A stretch of DNA of 7,965 nt from Fidelibacterota bacterium (GTDB lineage Bacteria > Fidelibacterota > Fidelibacteria > Fidelibacterales > Fidelibacteraceae), in NCBI GenBank assembly GCA_030596185.1, contig JAUVKP010000040.1, positions 1 through 7,965 of the forward strand, given 5' to 3'. The notes under the pieces are model-generated. The model was not told the origin of the DNA and did no database searches. It saw only the letters and a program-made list of their open reading frames with translations. A program made the position numbers and the translations under genes. This document shows positions 1 to 6,633 of the stretch, in pieces; the stretch's first letter is position 1; every line of letters begins with the position of its first letter.

Positions 1-82
1 GAATCTCTCTCTAAATCATATTATTCTTATAGCAATACACTTGAATGCTGTGTGGCACAACATGAATGAGTGTGAATGTCCT

Positions 83-2683
83 ATGTCTAAACCCAAACTG
101 ATCATTTTCGTAATCGCGTTTTCGGCGTTGTTATTTGCTGAAGAATCTCGGGAATATGTAACTTCCCGAACAAATAATCCACCGGTGATAGATGGCATCC
201 TTGACGATGCTTGTTGGGAGACCGTCCCCATGACAGGTGATTTCCGTATGCACCAACCCAATGACGACAGGCCGGCCTCTTTTGATACCGAGTTCGGTAT
301 CATCTATGATAATAACAATCTTTATGTCGCTATCAGGGCTTATGATCCTGAACCGGATAAGATATACAGACAAGTGGCAAGACGGGATGCAGTGAATTCA
401 GAATTCGTTGCATTATGTCTCGACAGTTATTATGATAAATCCACTTGCTACTGTTTCTTTGTCTCAGCTTCCGGAGTGATGGGAGATATATTCATTTCCA
501 AAGATGGCGAGAGCCTTGATAATAGTTGGAATGCAATCTGGTGGGCCAAAACAAATATTGACGATAAGGGTTGGACGGCTGAGTTTCGCATACCTCTTTC
601 TCAATTGCGTTTTGTTAACAAAGATCAGCAAATCTGGGGACTGGATATGATGCGCGATGTTCATCGTCTCAACGAAGAAAGTTTCTGGATGGAACACAAA
701 CGCAATGATCAAGGTTTCGTTCACCAGTTCGGGACTTTGCGGGGACTTCATGATATTAAAGCTAGAAAAGTTCTTGATATCATGCCCTATGCTGTAAGTG
801 ATCTTAACACTTACGAAGCTAAAGAAGGTAATCCCTACATGGATGGTTCGGATCTTAATTTTTCAGCCGGTATTGATGGGAAGGTCGGCCTGACAAATAA
901 TTTTACTATGGATTTTACTATTAATCCCGACTTTGGTCAAGTAGAGGCAGATCCTGCAACAGTTAACCTCTCTGCTTTTGAGACCTTCTTTGGCGAGCGC
1001 CGTCCTTTCTTTATTGAAGGAAATAATATCACATCATTCACACTAGATGTCAATGGCGGTAGCGAACAGCTCTTTCACTCCCGGAGGATTGGGAGATCAC
1101 CACATTACCGGCCCAACCTGGATGACAATGAATATGCTAAGGTTCCTCAGGGCACCAATATTATTGCGGCAGCTAAGATTACAGGACGCACAGAAAAAGG
1201 ATTGAATATCGGCGTCGTGGAAGCGGTAACACAAAAAGAATATGCCGATGTTTCCCGTAACGGCATTGAATCACGCGAAGCCGTTGAACCTCTGACCAAT
1301 TATACCGTAGCTGCATTGCGGCAAGATTTTAAAGATGGCAAGGGCCAGGTTGGTGGGATCATAACGGCTGTAAATCGTAATTTAAATGATGAACATCTTG
1401 ATTTTCTTCATAAGCAAGCTTACACCGGTGGACTTGATCTGCGTTATTACGGAAAAGATCGCCTATGGCAGATTGACGCACGCACGATCGGATCATATGT
1501 TCAAGGCTCAAAAGAAGCTATTTCCGAAACACAGCAATCTTCCTCTCACCTATTTCAACGACCCGATGCCGACTGGGTAACTTACGACAGCACCCGCACT
1601 TCTTTAGCGGGGCATGGCGGTTCTGTCAGAATGGGTAAATTTAGTGGGACCTATCGTGCCGCAGTTAAAGTTCAATGGAAATCACCCGGATTGGAATTGA
1701 ACGATATCGGATTTATAGGACGAACAGATTTGATAAGTCAGAACGTATGGCTCAGCTATCGAAAGACTGAACCCTTTTCCATTTTCAACGAGATATACGT
1801 CAATATGACACAGTGGAATAATTGGAATTTCGGCGGCCAACATTTGAATTCCGGACTTAACATTCAAGGTGAGGCTCATTTCAAGAATCTTATGGGTGCT
1901 GGTTTTGGTGCTGAATTGAATTCTGAATCTCTAAGTGCAACCGAATTGCGCGGTGGTCCAAATCTTCGACTTCTACCGTCAAACTTCAAATGGTTATGGT
2001 TCGGGACCGATCATACAAAAGACCTTCACGGATTCGTATTTTATCTAAATGGAATGAATAAAGATGAATTAATGAGCCATAACCGGGCTGAATTTGAGTT
2101 CAACTGGAAGATCAGTGAATTCATAAATATGACCATGTTTGCCGATTGGCAGAGAGAACATACAAGTTTACAATATGTGACCAATGTTGATTATTATGGA
2201 GATACTCACTACATACTTGCCCAACTTCACAGTGAGTCAACGAGCCTGCAATTAGGGCTGAATTGGAATATTTCCCCAACGATATCTCTGGAATATCGTG
2301 GTCGTCCATTTTTTATGAGCGGCAAATATGACCAATTCAAAGTCGTTACCGATGGAGATAATTTCATATATGAAGATCGTTTTGATCTCTTTACTGACAA
2401 TATCACTCTGGCAGATGATGTTTATTCCTTTGATGAAGATCGCGATATGGTCACGGATTATTCTTTTAACGATCCTGATTTCGTTTATAATTCCTTCCAA
2501 TCCAATTTGGTTTTCCGTTGGGAATATCAACCCGGATCAACTTTGTTCTTGGTTTGGTCCATGAACAATGCTGTTGGCAGTGATGGTAATCGTATCATAC
2601 TTAGCGATAATATTCGCGCACTCAATGATGAAATACCCGATAATGTTTTTCTGGTAAAGGTATCTTATCGCCTAGGGCGATAA
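83..2683 (+). CDS. Exported CBM9-like / DUF5916 outer-membrane protein
   Basis: An 866-residue protein. The reading frame is open from ATG 41, but ATG 83 is preferred: it gives a clean signal peptide (MSKPK, hydrophobic LIIFVIAFSALLFA, likely cleavage near residue 19), whereas the starts at 41 and 62 would put a polar, Cys-containing stretch in front. No strong Shine-Dalgarno is seen. Residues about 28-220 resemble the CBM9-like beta-sandwich that opens DUF5916 proteins (PPVIDGILDDACWE; WTAEFRIPLSQLRF; IWGLDMMRDV). Residues about 235-866 match DUF5916, with its hallmark NPDFGQVEADPATVNLS followed by FFGERRPFFIEG at 281-313. The remainder has alternating aromatic strands and ends in VKVSYRLGR, as expected of an outer-membrane beta-barrel. 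Family members have no firmly established biochemical role; carbohydrate binding by the N-terminal domain is only implied by the fold. It converges on the tandem-repeat gene and ends before a terminator. Family assignment is confident, function unknown. Confidence 0.88.
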   Translation: MSKPKLIIFVIAFSALLFAEESREYVTSRTNNPPVIDGILDDACWETVPMTGDFRMHQPNDDRPASFDTEFGIIYDNNNLYVAIRAYDPEPDKIYRQVARRDAVNSEFVALCLDSYYDKSTCYCFFVSASGVMGDIFISKDGESLDNSWNAIWWAKTNIDDKGWTAEFRIPLSQLRFVNKDQQIWGLDMMRDVHRLNEESFWMEHKRNDQGFVHQFGTLRGLHDIKARKVLDIMPYAVSDLNTYEAKEGNPYMDGSDLNFSAGIDGKVGLTNNFTMDFTINPDFGQVEADPATVNLSAFETFFGERRPFFIEGNNITSFTLDVNGGSEQLFHSRRIGRSPHYRPNLDDNEYAKVPQGTNIIAAAKITGRTEKGLNIGVVEAVTQKEYADVSRNGIESREAVEPLTNYTVAALRQDFKDGKGQVGGIITAVNRNLNDEHLDFLHKQAYTGGLDLRYYGKDRLWQIDARTIGSYVQGSKEAISETQQSSSHLFQRPDADWVTYDSTRTSLAGHGGSVRMGKFSGTYRAAVKVQWKSPGLELNDIGFIGRTDLISQNVWLSYRKTEPFSIFNEIYVNMTQWNNWNFGGQHLNSGLNIQGEAHFKNLMGAGFGAELNSESLSATELRGGPNLRLLPSNFKWLWFGTDHTKDLHGFVFYLNGMNKDELMSHNRAEFEFNWKISEFINMTMFADWQREHTSLQYVTNVDYYGDTHYILAQLHSESTSLQLGLNWNISPTISLEYRGRPFFMSGKYDQFKVVTDGDNFIYEDRFDLFTDNITLADDVYSFDEDRDMVTDYSFNDPDFVYNSFQSNLVFRWEYQPGSTLFLVWSMNNAVGSDGNRIILSDNIRALNDEIPDNVFLVKVSYRLGR

Positions 2684-2684
2684 G
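2664..2684. repeat. Perfect 9-bp hairpin containing the stop codon of the DUF5916 gene
   Basis: The arms CTTATCGCC (2664-2672) and GGCGATAAG (2676-2684) are exact reverse complements around the 3-nt loop TAG. The TAA stop (2681-2683) lies in the right arm. No T-tract follows, so it is not a standard intrinsic terminator. It may protect the 3' end or be part of the repeat-rich intergenic structure. Confidence 0.6.
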
Positions 2685-2685
2685 C

Positions 2686-2769
2686 AATTGATAAAGGACA
2701 GTTGACAAAGGACAATGAGATGTCCAATGACTAATTGACAATTGACAATTGACAATTGACAATTGAATT
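2686..2769. repeat. Degenerate heptanucleotide repeat tract (AATTGAC type)
   Basis: Starting just after the stop codon, the DNA can be read in 7-bp units: variants AATTGAT, AAAGGAC, AGTTGAC and AAAGGAC, then two or three diverged units, then four exact AATTGAC copies (2733-2760) and a partial fifth (2761-2766). The constant 7-bp register over about 80 bp distinguishes it from chance A+T-rich sequence. It resembles the short tandemly repeated heptamers known from cyanobacteria and some FCB genomes. Function unknown. Confidence 0.7.
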
Positions 2770-2785
2770 TAATATCTTATATAAA

Positions 2786-2817
2786 AAGAGACGAAGCATT
2801 GCTTTGTCTCTTCTTTT
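2786..2817 (+). terminator. Intrinsic terminator between the convergent genes
   Basis: A 12-bp stem (2786-2797 with 2801-2812, one G-T pair) encloses the 3-nt loop ATT and is followed by CTTTT on the plus strand. The five A residues upstream (2783-2787) could also supply a short T-tract on the minus strand, so it may act in both directions. It lies about 100 nt after the DUF5916 stop and about 135 nt after the stop of the converging gene. Confidence 0.75.
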
Positions 2818-2820
2818 ATT

Positions 2821-2946
2821 GTCCATTAATAATTGATAATTAAATTGTCAATTGCCTGCCCTGCGCCGTGCCATGCCATAGCTTCAGCGAAGGCTGGTAG
2901 CCTTGGCGTAGCGAGGTCCTTTTTCAATTGTCAATTGTTGGTTCGC
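2821..2946. repeat. Inverted heptad repeats interrupted by a GC-rich palindromic insert
   Basis: Read on the minus strand, this stretch again has heptamers of the CAATTGA and AAAAGGA type, the inverse orientation of the tract at 2686-2769. The 12-bp sequence AATTGTCAATTG occurs at 2843-2854 and again at 2926-2937. Between these copies, about 2855-2917, lies a segment of roughly two-thirds G+C that contrasts sharply with its surroundings. It includes the 6-bp hairpin AAGGCT-GGT-AGCCTT (2890-2904). No coding signal is convincing here. It looks like an inserted small repetitive element. Confidence 0.55.
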
Positions 2947-2958
2947 TTAACGAACCAA
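2938..2958. repeat. Perfect 8-bp hairpin around the stop codon of the tandem-repeat gene
   Basis: TTGGTTCG (2938-2945) and CGAACCAA (2951-2958) are exact reverse complements around the 5-nt loop CTTAA. On the minus strand the loop carries the TAA stop (2949-2947), and one arm encodes the last codons, Leu-Val-Arg. No T-tract follows, so it is not a typical intrinsic terminator. Confidence 0.6.
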
Positions 2959-5949
2959 TATCATCTTCTGCATAATAACAACGGGTTCATTATCAACAAC
3001 AGCAACCAAGCGGCAAAGATAAACTCCACTGGGTGCGGGTATGCCGGATTCTGTTTCACCATACCAACGAACGCTGTAGTTCTGAGCATCCTGATATTTG
3101 TTTACCAGCATATCCATCTCTTTCCCAAGCAAGTTATAGATCTTAATGCTGACCTGTGCGCCAACAGGCAAACTGTATCGAATATCGGTATATTCTCTAA
3201 AGGGATTTGGTGTATTGGGAAGCAGCTCCAATTTTTCGGGATTTGCCATGAGAAAGCGATCCACCTGATGCACATAGACCGGCATATAAAAAAGGATCAC
3301 ATCATGGCCATCACTGACCCTGATGGTAATAGCATCATCCCCGAATTTATAGTTTTCGGTGAAAAATATGATACCGCCTTTTTTGTCTTTTTCTTTTTTT
3401 GCCTTATTTATATTATCGTCAACAAGATAACGCACATAGCGGCCGGGGGTAATATCCCAAGTCAAGTCGCTTAGATCATTATCAATATCGAAAACAACAT
3501 CTTCAAATATGATCGTATCGGAACTATTGGCTTTGAACGAAAGTGAATCCGGAAGACCTATGGTAAAATAGGGTGGATCATTTACTGCCAACACCGGAAT
3601 TATCCATGTTTTATTGACCTTCTTTTTTCCATCCGTAGCAGTGAATACAATTTTTTCTTTTCCAAACCAATCTTCCAAAGGCCAAATAATCAAGGTGTCC
3701 GGTTGTTCATCAATATAAAAATTATCGCCGGCTTTGTAGTCTATTTTAATCTCGTCACCCTTGTCGGGATCAAACACAAATTGCCGCACATATGCGAGCG
3801 GAAGCACCATAGAACCGTCCTCAGCAATACTGGTGTCCGGTAATGCCTTCCAGCGCGGAGCGTCGTTTACCGGCTTAATGTGTATTTTCATGTAAGCCGT
3901 ATCACGCAATCCACCGTCATGAACGATTATGCCAACACTGGCATCACCATTCCAATCCGCATTGGGCACAAGCGTAATTGAATTTCTACGCTCCTTGATC
4001 TTTAGATTTTCATCCGGAATAAATGACCATATCATATCAGAAGGTTTTGTTTCAACATCTTCAGCAAATTGTTCCAAATAACTAAAATCAAGTGCAAGAG
4101 TATCATCTTCGTTCCATGATCTTGGATCCGGATCTTGCAGGATGGGTTTATCATTAACAGATAAAACCCTCAGAGCATAATCCAGCGTATCGCTCAACTC
4201 ACCGTCATTTACAACAATTCGTACATGAGCGTCACCAAACCAATTCTTATCTGCATAGAAATAGTATCTGTCATCCTTTTCCTGAACATAGATATGCCGT
4301 GATGGTACAAGCGACCATTCAAGTTCGTTTGAACTTGTTTCCACATCATTGACCAATCTATAGAGACTACTCTTTTTAACGGTCAGGGTATCATCTTCAA
4401 GAAAGATCCTTGGTGGAACTTTTAGGAGAAATGCCGGTGCATCGTTGACCGGTAAGACATGTATCCGCCAAATGCGCGAGGCAGTCAGTTCACCATCCGA
4501 AACGGTAAGTTCCAAAGAATCCGTTCCAAACCAATCACTCGCTGATGTGCAGCGAATCCGTGCGCCGTTGTAATGGGCGCGGACTTTTCCAAAACCTTTG
4601 ACCTGCCATTTTAATTTCGATGATGAAGTTTCAATATCCTTGGCATATTTTTCCAGTTCTGCCCGATTGATAAATATGATCTCGTCTTCATTGAATAATT
4701 TGTCGGGCAACAATGCCAGTTCAGGTGCATCGTTCACGGGTAAAATTGTGATCGTCCAATAAGCCGTATCTGCAAGTTCACCGTCACTGACCGTTAAGGT
4801 CAAGACATCCTCACCGAACCAATTCTTCTCGGGCATGAGTGTGATTTTGTCACCCTCAGCGGAAATGGATACGTGCTCACCCGAGTAGACATGAAAACGC
4901 AACAGCGAATCGGGTGTTTCCATATCGCTTGCGTGCCCATCGAACCAAGTCAATGGCAGCTGGTAAAGTTCGTCTTCAGGGAATTCTAGAGTGGCTATTG
5001 ACGTCCATTGCGGTGCGTCATTCACGGCTTCTACCGTGATCTGCTGAACAAGTGTATCATTTGCCTTGCCGTCACTGACAATAAAAAACAGATTGTCTGT
5101 ACCATTCCAATCATCGGCCGGACGGTAAAGAAATCTATCATTTTCTACCTGAACATTTTGGGGTTCACCAAGTAGCTCGATCGAAAGTTCATCAGCGCTA
5201 TCAACATCACTGACATAAGTCAGCAGAGAATCTTTGTAAAGAGTCAGCTCATTGTCTTCAAGAACATTTTGAATACCCGGTTGCATATTAACGACAGGTG
5301 CATCGTTTTGAGAGAGAACAATGATGGAAAAATGAGCGGTATCGCGTAAATTTTCACTTTTGTAGATGATGCTCAAGATTGCTGTGCCAAACCAATTCTC
5401 ATCAGGACTTATTGTTACCCCGGCACTATCGATTTTAAGGGTGATATTCTTGTTGTCTATTAAAGGGAAATAATTAATGCCACTATTTCTAGAATAATTA
5501 TTGTAAGCAAGGTAGGTTTCCGAATCTTCGGAAATCGGGATCATCTCCGGAATCATGGCTTTCATACCCGTATTGGCATAGAAAAGTGGTCCGCTCAACC
5601 CGTTTTGTTGAATGATATCGGGAAGTTTATCTTCATTTAAATCATAAACAGCTATTTTTCCGTTTTCATCCGATAATTTAACTGTGCGATAAGAGCTATC
5701 TGCTTTTTGATAAGCAACATGCAATCCATTCTCACGAGTAATGCGATCTACAAGACCGTCAAGATCGAGATCCGCAAAGACCGTATCTATATAAATGATT
5801 TTTTTATCGCTTTTTATTACTTTTTTCTGGTCCGCATCGAGATGAAGTGCTGCCTGAAAATCACCGGCAATAAAAGTCCGTTGCGGAAAAGCCACAGCAC
5901 TTGCCACTATTAGAATACCCGCGATAATAAGAAGGATTTCTCGTTTCAT
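2947..5949 (-). CDS. Secreted tandem cadherin-like repeat protein with type IX-like sorting domain
   Basis: A 1000-residue protein. It begins with a clear signal peptide (MKREILLIIAGILIVASAVA, cleavage near residue 20). Residues 60-68 (DLDLDGLVD) and 103-111 (DLNEDKLPD), followed by LFYANTG, resemble FG-GAP/VCBS calcium loops. From about 130 to 893 come tandem cadherin-like (tandem-95) domains. The linker VNDAP or a variant recurs at 214, 309, 405, 501, 598, 694 and 789, and the NWFG/DWNG strand motif at 186, 281, 377, 473, 570, 666 and 761, a period of 95-97 residues. The last domain is divergent, with a Lys-rich insert near 849-858. Residues about 903-1000 form a type A Por/T9SS-like sorting domain (NTPNPF at 912-917, IRYSLP, SGVY at 974-977, ending QKMILVR). 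The protein is therefore probably exported, then anchored or released at the surface for adhesion or matrix binding, though no ligand can be inferred. No clear Shine-Dalgarno precedes ATG 5949. Monocistronic. Confidence 0.9.
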   Translation of the reverse strand: MKREILLIIAGILIVASAVAFPQRTFIAGDFQAALHLDADQKKVIKSDKKIIYIDTVFADLDLDGLVDRITRENGLHVAYQKADSSYRTVKLSDENGKIAVYDLNEDKLPDIIQQNGLSGPLFYANTGMKAMIPEMIPISEDSETYLAYNNYSRNSGINYFPLIDNKNITLKIDSAGVTISPDENWFGTAILSIIYKSENLRDTAHFSIIVLSQNDAPVVNMQPGIQNVLEDNELTLYKDSLLTYVSDVDSADELSIELLGEPQNVQVENDRFLYRPADDWNGTDNLFFIVSDGKANDTLVQQITVEAVNDAPQWTSIATLEFPEDELYQLPLTWFDGHASDMETPDSLLRFHVYSGEHVSISAEGDKITLMPEKNWFGEDVLTLTVSDGELADTAYWTITILPVNDAPELALLPDKLFNEDEIIFINRAELEKYAKDIETSSSKLKWQVKGFGKVRAHYNGARIRCTSASDWFGTDSLELTVSDGELTASRIWRIHVLPVNDAPAFLLKVPPRIFLEDDTLTVKKSSLYRLVNDVETSSNELEWSLVPSRHIYVQEKDDRYYFYADKNWFGDAHVRIVVNDGELSDTLDYALRVLSVNDKPILQDPDPRSWNEDDTLALDFSYLEQFAEDVETKPSDMIWSFIPDENLKIKERRNSITLVPNADWNGDASVGIIVHDGGLRDTAYMKIHIKPVNDAPRWKALPDTSIAEDGSMVLPLAYVRQFVFDPDKGDEIKIDYKAGDNFYIDEQPDTLIIWPLEDWFGKEKIVFTATDGKKKVNKTWIIPVLAVNDPPYFTIGLPDSLSFKANSSDTIIFEDVVFDIDNDLSDLTWDITPGRYVRYLVDDNINKAKKEKDKKGGIIFFTENYKFGDDAITIRVSDGHDVILFYMPVYVHQVDRFLMANPEKLELLPNTPNPFREYTDIRYSLPVGAQVSIKIYNLLGKEMDMLVNKYQDAQNYSVRWYGETESGIPAPSGVYLCRLVAVVDNEPVVIMQKMILVR
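2950..3243 (-). other. Type A Por/T9SS-like C-terminal sorting domain (coding segment)
   Basis: This segment encodes residues 903-1000. It contains NTPNPF, then DIRYSLP, VSIKIYNLLGKEM, VRWYGE, SGVYLCRL and the terminal strand MQKMILVR. This is the order of strands in the FlgD-like/type A sorting domains common in FCB bacteria. In Bacteroidota such domains direct type IX export; whether this organism has the full machinery cannot be seen from the window. Confidence 0.85.
3571..5310 (-). repeat. Tandem 95-97-residue protein repeats (coding segment)
   Basis: Six complete units run from linker QNDAP (residue 214) to VNDPP (residue 789). Each carries an E-D-(D/E/N) start, a D(V/I/M)E(T)-type middle motif, (N/D)W(F/N)G, and V(S/N)DG(E/K) near the end. 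A diverged unit lies on each side. The units are similar in protein motifs but clearly diverged in DNA, so recent duplication is unlikely. Confidence 0.85.
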
Positions 5950-5984
5950 TTGTCACTATTTTTCAGGTTCGTTGCAGACGGTTA

Positions 5985-6013
5985 AATGTAATTTTTTATA
6001 AGTTGTTGTACAA
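5985..6013 (-). promoter_or_regulatory. Weak candidate promoter for the tandem-repeat gene
   Basis: On the minus strand, TTGTAC is followed after 17 nt by TACATT (complements of 6008-6013 and 5985-5990), about 40 nt upstream of ATG 5949. Matches to sigma70 consensus are only 3/6 and 4/6. Placement is good, but FCB promoters often differ from this consensus, so this is a low-confidence call. Confidence 0.25.
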
Positions 6014-6034
6014 TTTAATTTTTAGGAAAGAAAA

Positions 6035-6097
6035 GGGAGTGTGGGATGTGGGGTCAGGGGTGTGAAACTGGGGTCTGGTGTCTGGAGTGGGGTGTCT
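6035..6097. repeat. G-rich degenerate heptad tract with G-quadruplex potential
   Basis: Nine consecutive 7-bp units can be read on the plus strand: GGGAGTG, TGGGATG, TGGGGTC, AGGGGTG, TGAAACT, GGGGTCT, GGTGTCT, GGAGTGG, GGTGTCT. G-runs at 6035-6037, 6043-6045, 6050-6053 and 6057-6060, with loops of 3-5 nt, satisfy the standard four-tract quadruplex pattern. It lies between the divergent tandem-repeat and S23-family genes. Its plus strand is the template for transcription of the minus-strand gene, but the tract is upstream of that gene's likely start. Confidence 0.6.
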
Positions 6098-6118
6098 GAA
6101 AGATTTGTTAAAGAATTC

Positions 6119-6134
6119 TGTGATATGTATCACT
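6119..6134. promoter_or_regulatory. CRP-like palindromic operator
   Basis: The sequence TGTGA-TATGTA-TCACT contains the perfect dyad GTGATA-TG-TATCAC (6120-6133). It matches 9 of 10 half-site positions of the classic CRP consensus TGTGA-N6-TCACA. Its centre is about 60 nt upstream of the start point predicted from the promoter at 6151-6179, close to the class I activator spacing. It could equally serve the divergent minus-strand gene. A CRP/FNR-family regulator is inferred only from the motif; other dimeric regulators are possible. Confidence 0.45.
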
Positions 6135-6150
6135 CAAACCTATCAGCGAG

Positions 6151-6179
6151 TTGAATATCGTTTTTTGTTTTTGTAGAAT
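6151..6179 (+). promoter_or_regulatory. Sigma70-type promoter for the S23-family gene
   Basis: TTGAAT (6151-6156, 4/6 to consensus) and TAGAAT (6174-6179, 5/6) are separated by exactly 17 nt. Transcription would begin near 6186, giving a short leader with AGGAG at 6195-6199, five nt before ATG 6205. The in-frame ATG at 6151 overlaps the -35 box and is therefore unlikely to be the translation start. Confidence 0.55.
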
Positions 6180-6204
6180 TGTTCAAAATATAAAAGGAGA
6201 CGAA

Positions 6205-6477
6205 ATGAAAACCCACAAAGATCTTGAAGTATGGAAAGATAGCCTTGAACTCACTAATGAAATCTATTCATTAACAAAGACCTTTCCCAAATTTGAACGT
6301 TTTGGACTATCATCACAAATGGAACGAGCAGCAGTATCTGTCACTTCGAATATTGCCGAAGGTTGGAAGGGCGCAAAAATACAATCTGAGATGTCATCCC
6401 GGAAAATAAGTCAGCGGCTTGTTTATCCGGGATCTAAACTATTTATTTCCTCCGCAATATGTCTGAGTGATCAATAA
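6205..6477 (+). pseudogene. Truncated four-helix-bundle protein (S23/IVP family)
   Basis: Residues 1-54 match the N-terminal half of the four-helix-bundle family named after 23S rRNA intervening-sequence proteins: HKDLEVWKDSLELTNEIY, then FGLSSQMERAAVSVTSNIAEGW. Intact members run about 110-125 residues, continuing after EGW with GR, a Lys/Tyr-rich turn and helices 3-4. Here the frame reads KGAKIQSE instead, and the +1 frame from 6368 reads RAQKYNL, which fits the family better. This suggests a small deletion after W54. At 6391 the frame enters a palindromic repeat and stops at 6475-6477, giving 90 residues with an unrelated tail. No remnant of helices 3-4 is recognisable downstream. Start at 6205 is supported by AGGAG five nt upstream and by family alignment. 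The role of intact members is unknown. A stable truncated product cannot be excluded. Confidence 0.72.
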
Positions 6478-6523
6478 TTGAGATCCCGGATAAAATTCTT
6501 TCAGAATTTTTCCGGGATGACAT
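6391..6523. repeat. REP/BIME-like pair of inverted palindromic units
   Basis: Two related units lie head-to-head: 6391-6435, and 6481-6523 on the opposite strand, separated by 45 nt. Read in the same sense, they share an identical 16-bp left end (ATGTCATCCCGGAAAA) and 14-bp right end (TTTATCCGGGATCT), while the 13-15 bp middle differs. Each folds into a hairpin with core ATCCCGGA/TCCGGGAT, one unpaired A before the 3' core arm, and an inner stem that differs in sequence but still pairs (AAATAAG/CTTGTTT with one wobble; AAAATTCT/AGAATTTT). Conserved flank, hairpin and bulge are features of REP sequences mobilised by RAYT (IS200/IS605-like Y1) transposases. No such transposase is in the window. 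The pair disrupts the S23-family gene. Confidence 0.7.
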
Positions 6524-6569
6524 ATTGTGTCGTTTCTGTCTTGGAACAGATATCCCAAAATCCCGCCAC

Positions 6570-6608
6570 AAAACAAAAGGGCTCAGCCCCGATACTTCGG
6601 GGGAGCCC
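6570..6608 (-). terminator. Intrinsic terminator of the ileS-DksA-like operon
   Basis: On the minus strand, a GC-rich stem (6603-6608 with 6579-6584; 6597-6602 with 6587-6592; 2-nt bulge, 4-nt loop) is followed by TTTTGTTTT (6578-6570). It lies about 84 nt beyond the stop codon of the DksA-like gene. The stem contains the palindrome CCCCGA-TACT-TCGGGG, which also belongs to a repeated motif. Confidence 0.72.
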
Positions 6609-6633
6609 CTATTTCTTACCAGTCACCAGCCTG

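Noticed and set aside
41..82. Upstream in-frame ATG codons (41 and 62) as starts of the DUF5916 gene
   Set aside because: They would add a polar, Cys-containing leader before the signal peptide; ATG 83 gives a normal signal sequence.
1..82. Promoter for the DUF5916 gene in the first 82 bases
   Set aside because: AT-rich stretches such as TTATTCTTATAG are present, but no -35/-10 pair with proper spacing stands out, and the upstream region is cut off by the window.
2733..2766. Tandem AATTGAC repeats as a CRISPR array
   Set aside because: Units are 7 bp with no spacers between them and no cas genes nearby.
2833..3474. 213-codon open frame on the plus strand
   Set aside because: It runs antisense to the sorting-domain end of the tandem-repeat gene and through palindromic intergenic repeats; its translation shows no family motif.
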